This document shows positions 62,902 through 64,000 of a stretch of 64,000 nt of DNA, one piece after another. The notes below the pieces were generated by a model that searched no databases, had not been told where the DNA came from, and was given only the letters and a program-made list of their open reading frames with translations. The stretch comes from Chitinophagaceae bacterium (GTDB taxonomy: Bacteria > Bacteroidota > Bacteroidia > Chitinophagales > Chitinophagaceae), in the NCBI GenBank assembly GCA_016719015.1, contig JADKAZ010000001.1, positions 1 through 64,000 on the forward strand, read 5' to 3'. Each line of letters begins with the position of its first letter. The first letter of the stretch is position 1. Position numbers and translations under genes: made by a program.

Positions 62902-63805
62902 CTCCTTTCTTGTTTATTGTAGTTACGTAGGTATTATATTCGACTCCTATTCGATTGTAGACATCTTTCATTACGGCTTCAACGGACTTAGCTGTTTTTT
63001 CTTCTTTGCTGAACATAAATATGGAGGGCCCTGAACCCGATATACCACCACCTAAAGCACCGGCGTCCTTACATTTTTTTTTCACTTCATCAAATCCCGG
63101 AATAAGAATACTGCGAACCGGCTCTATAATAACATCTTCTAATGACCGGCCGATTAAATCAAGGTCATTCTTCATAAAACCAGCAATTAAACCAGCGATA
63201 TTTCCCCATTGTTTAATTGCATCTTTTAATAATACCTGTTGTCGTAGAATTTGCCTTGCATCAGCAGTTCTCACTTCAATCTGTGGATGAACTACCGTAA
63301 CAAACAGATCAGGTACAGCAATAGAAACAATATCCAACGGATGAATAGAACGGACTAAACTGATGCCGCCAAAGATGCACGGTGCTATATTATCGGCATG
63401 CTTTACTCCCGAGGCTAATTTTTCGCCATTCATAGCGAACTGTACAACATCGTCAGCAGAAAAAATATTTCCCAGCAAATGATTGGCAGCAACCGCAGCT
63501 CCCGCAGCACTGGCAGCACTGGAACCAATACCACTGCCCGGTTTGATATGCTTCTCTATCGTTATTTCGAAACCAACTTTATTATTCATTCTCTCCATCA
63601 CAGATAATAATACAACGCCTGCCACATTTTTTTCAGGTTCAGTTGGCAAATCAAAGTTGTCCTTATTATGAATAATAACATTGGGTTCGTCCAGCAGCGT
63701 CACCTCCATAACATCATATGGCTCACTCAGTGCCATACCAAGTATATCAAATCCACAAACGAGATTTGCTACAGTGCCCGGGCTATGTACTTTTACTTTT
63801 TTCAT
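62888..63805 (-). CDS. thrB: Homoserine kinase
   Basis: A 305-residue GHMP kinase that phosphorylates homoserine. The ATP-binding GHMP motif is PGSGIGSSAASAAGAAVAAN (about residues 88-107). The N-terminal VHSPGTVANLVCGFDILGMA and the C-terminal GALGGGISGSGPSIFMFSKE are family segments. It lies five bases downstream of thrA and overlaps thrC, so the order thrA-thrB-thrC is one operon converting aspartate to threonine. Confidence 0.96.
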   Translation of the reverse strand: MKKVKVHSPGTVANLVCGFDILGMALSEPYDVMEVTLLDEPNVIIHNKDNFDLPTEPEKNVAGVVLLSVMERMNNKVGFEITIEKHIKPGSGIGSSAASAAGAAVAANHLLGNIFSADDVVQFAMNGEKLASGVKHADNIAPCIFGGISLVRSIHPLDIVSIAVPDLFVTVVHPQIEVRTADARQILRQQVLLKDAIKQWGNIAGLIAGFMKNDLDLIGRSLEDVIIEPVRSILIPGFDEVKKKCKDAGALGGGISGSGPSIFMFSKEEKTAKSVEAVMKDVYNRIGVEYNTYVTTINKKGVEIL

Positions 63806-63810
63806 TGCTG

Positions 63811-64000
63811 TTATACTTTGCTTGCCCTGATAATATCCGCAAAAACGCCACTTGCTGTTACTTCTGCTCCAGCCCCTGCTCCTTTTACGACCAGCGGCTG
63901 CTCTTTATACCTGTCAGTATAAAATAACACTATATTGTCTTTCCCATACAAATGATAAAGATCATGTTTCGGGTCTATATGCTGCAACCCAACAGAGGCT
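63811..64000 (-). CDS. thrA: Aspartokinase/homoserine dehydrogenase I, C-terminal end (cut by window)
   Basis: Only the last 62 or so residues are present. They read ASVGLQHIDPKHDLYHLYGK, then LFYTDRYKEQPLVVKGAGAG and AEVTASGVFADIIRASKV before the stop. This is the C-terminus of the homoserine dehydrogenase domain, as in bifunctional ThrA: PLVVKGxGAGxxVTAxGVFADI is the conserved end. Whether the upstream part is the fused aspartokinase cannot be seen, but operon order and length outside the window would show it. Confidence 0.9.
   Translation of the reverse strand, partial: ASVGLQHIDPKHDLYHLYGKDNIVLFYTDRYKEQPLVVKGAGAGAEVTASGVFADIIRASKV

Overview
The window is chromosomal DNA of a Bacteroidota bacterium, most likely a member of the Chitinophagaceae or a close relative. 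The signs are a SusC/SusD pair, a gliding-motility-type (type IX secretion) C-terminal sorting domain, the large Bacteroidota LptD and OstA-like proteins, a three-subunit type B succinate dehydrogenase, genes without clear Shine-Dalgarno sequences, and several TAnnTTTG promoter elements. The family placement is an inference; no rRNA gene is present.

Layout. 0-16.5 kb: the 3' end of a tandem LCCL-repeat protein, then mostly single secreted, membrane or small enzyme genes, a 1587-residue exported PLAT/beta-trefoil protein, a cbpA-cbpM chaperone pair, and an SRAP peptidase translationally coupled to a small unknown gene. 16.5-25.4 kb: an accessory tract. Each gene or module (a secreted proteasome-like protein, a membrane protein, a TonB-receptor/two-component module) is separated from the next by related, hairpin-rich intergenic repeats, and a 1490-bp IS3-family element with a frameshifted transposase sits inside one of them. 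25.6-30.6 kb: histidine-degradation genes hutU and hutH with deoD and a GIY-YIG nuclease gene between them; the stretch is peppered with seven copies of a short REP-like hairpin repeat, one of which lies in frame inside hutU. 30.7-42.5 kb: two tandem paralogous secreted proteins, a DNRLRE protein, tRNA-Arg(TCT), ung, an acyltransferase, and an envelope cluster in which lptD is divergent from an amidase, a MlaD-family gene and an OstA-like gene. 41.7-48.2 kb: a DeoR-family regulator followed by susC, susD and a frameshifted DUF4397 lipoprotein gene, which reads as a nutrient-uptake locus. 48.3-57.2 kb: an SpmA/SpmB fusion, ychF, a very large outer-membrane protein, and a PKD/type B sorting-domain protein followed by a small barrel protein. 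57.3-60.9 kb: the sdhCAB operon. 61.6-64 kb: the thrA-thrB-thrC operon, with thrA cut by the right edge.

The most unusual signals are four. (1) A REP-like palindrome family brackets a GIY-YIG nuclease gene in the way REP/REPIN sequences bracket RAYT transposases, and its stems carry compensatory changes. (2) A 102-bp structured element occurs as direct copies on both sides of a TonB-receptor/histidine-kinase/response-regulator module; its stems co-vary while its bulges and loop are conserved. (3) A secreted proteasome-beta-like protein keeps the Gly-Thr1 junction and Asp17 spacing. (4) LCCL domains are encoded by 333-bp repeats that differ at only three, all synonymous, positions.
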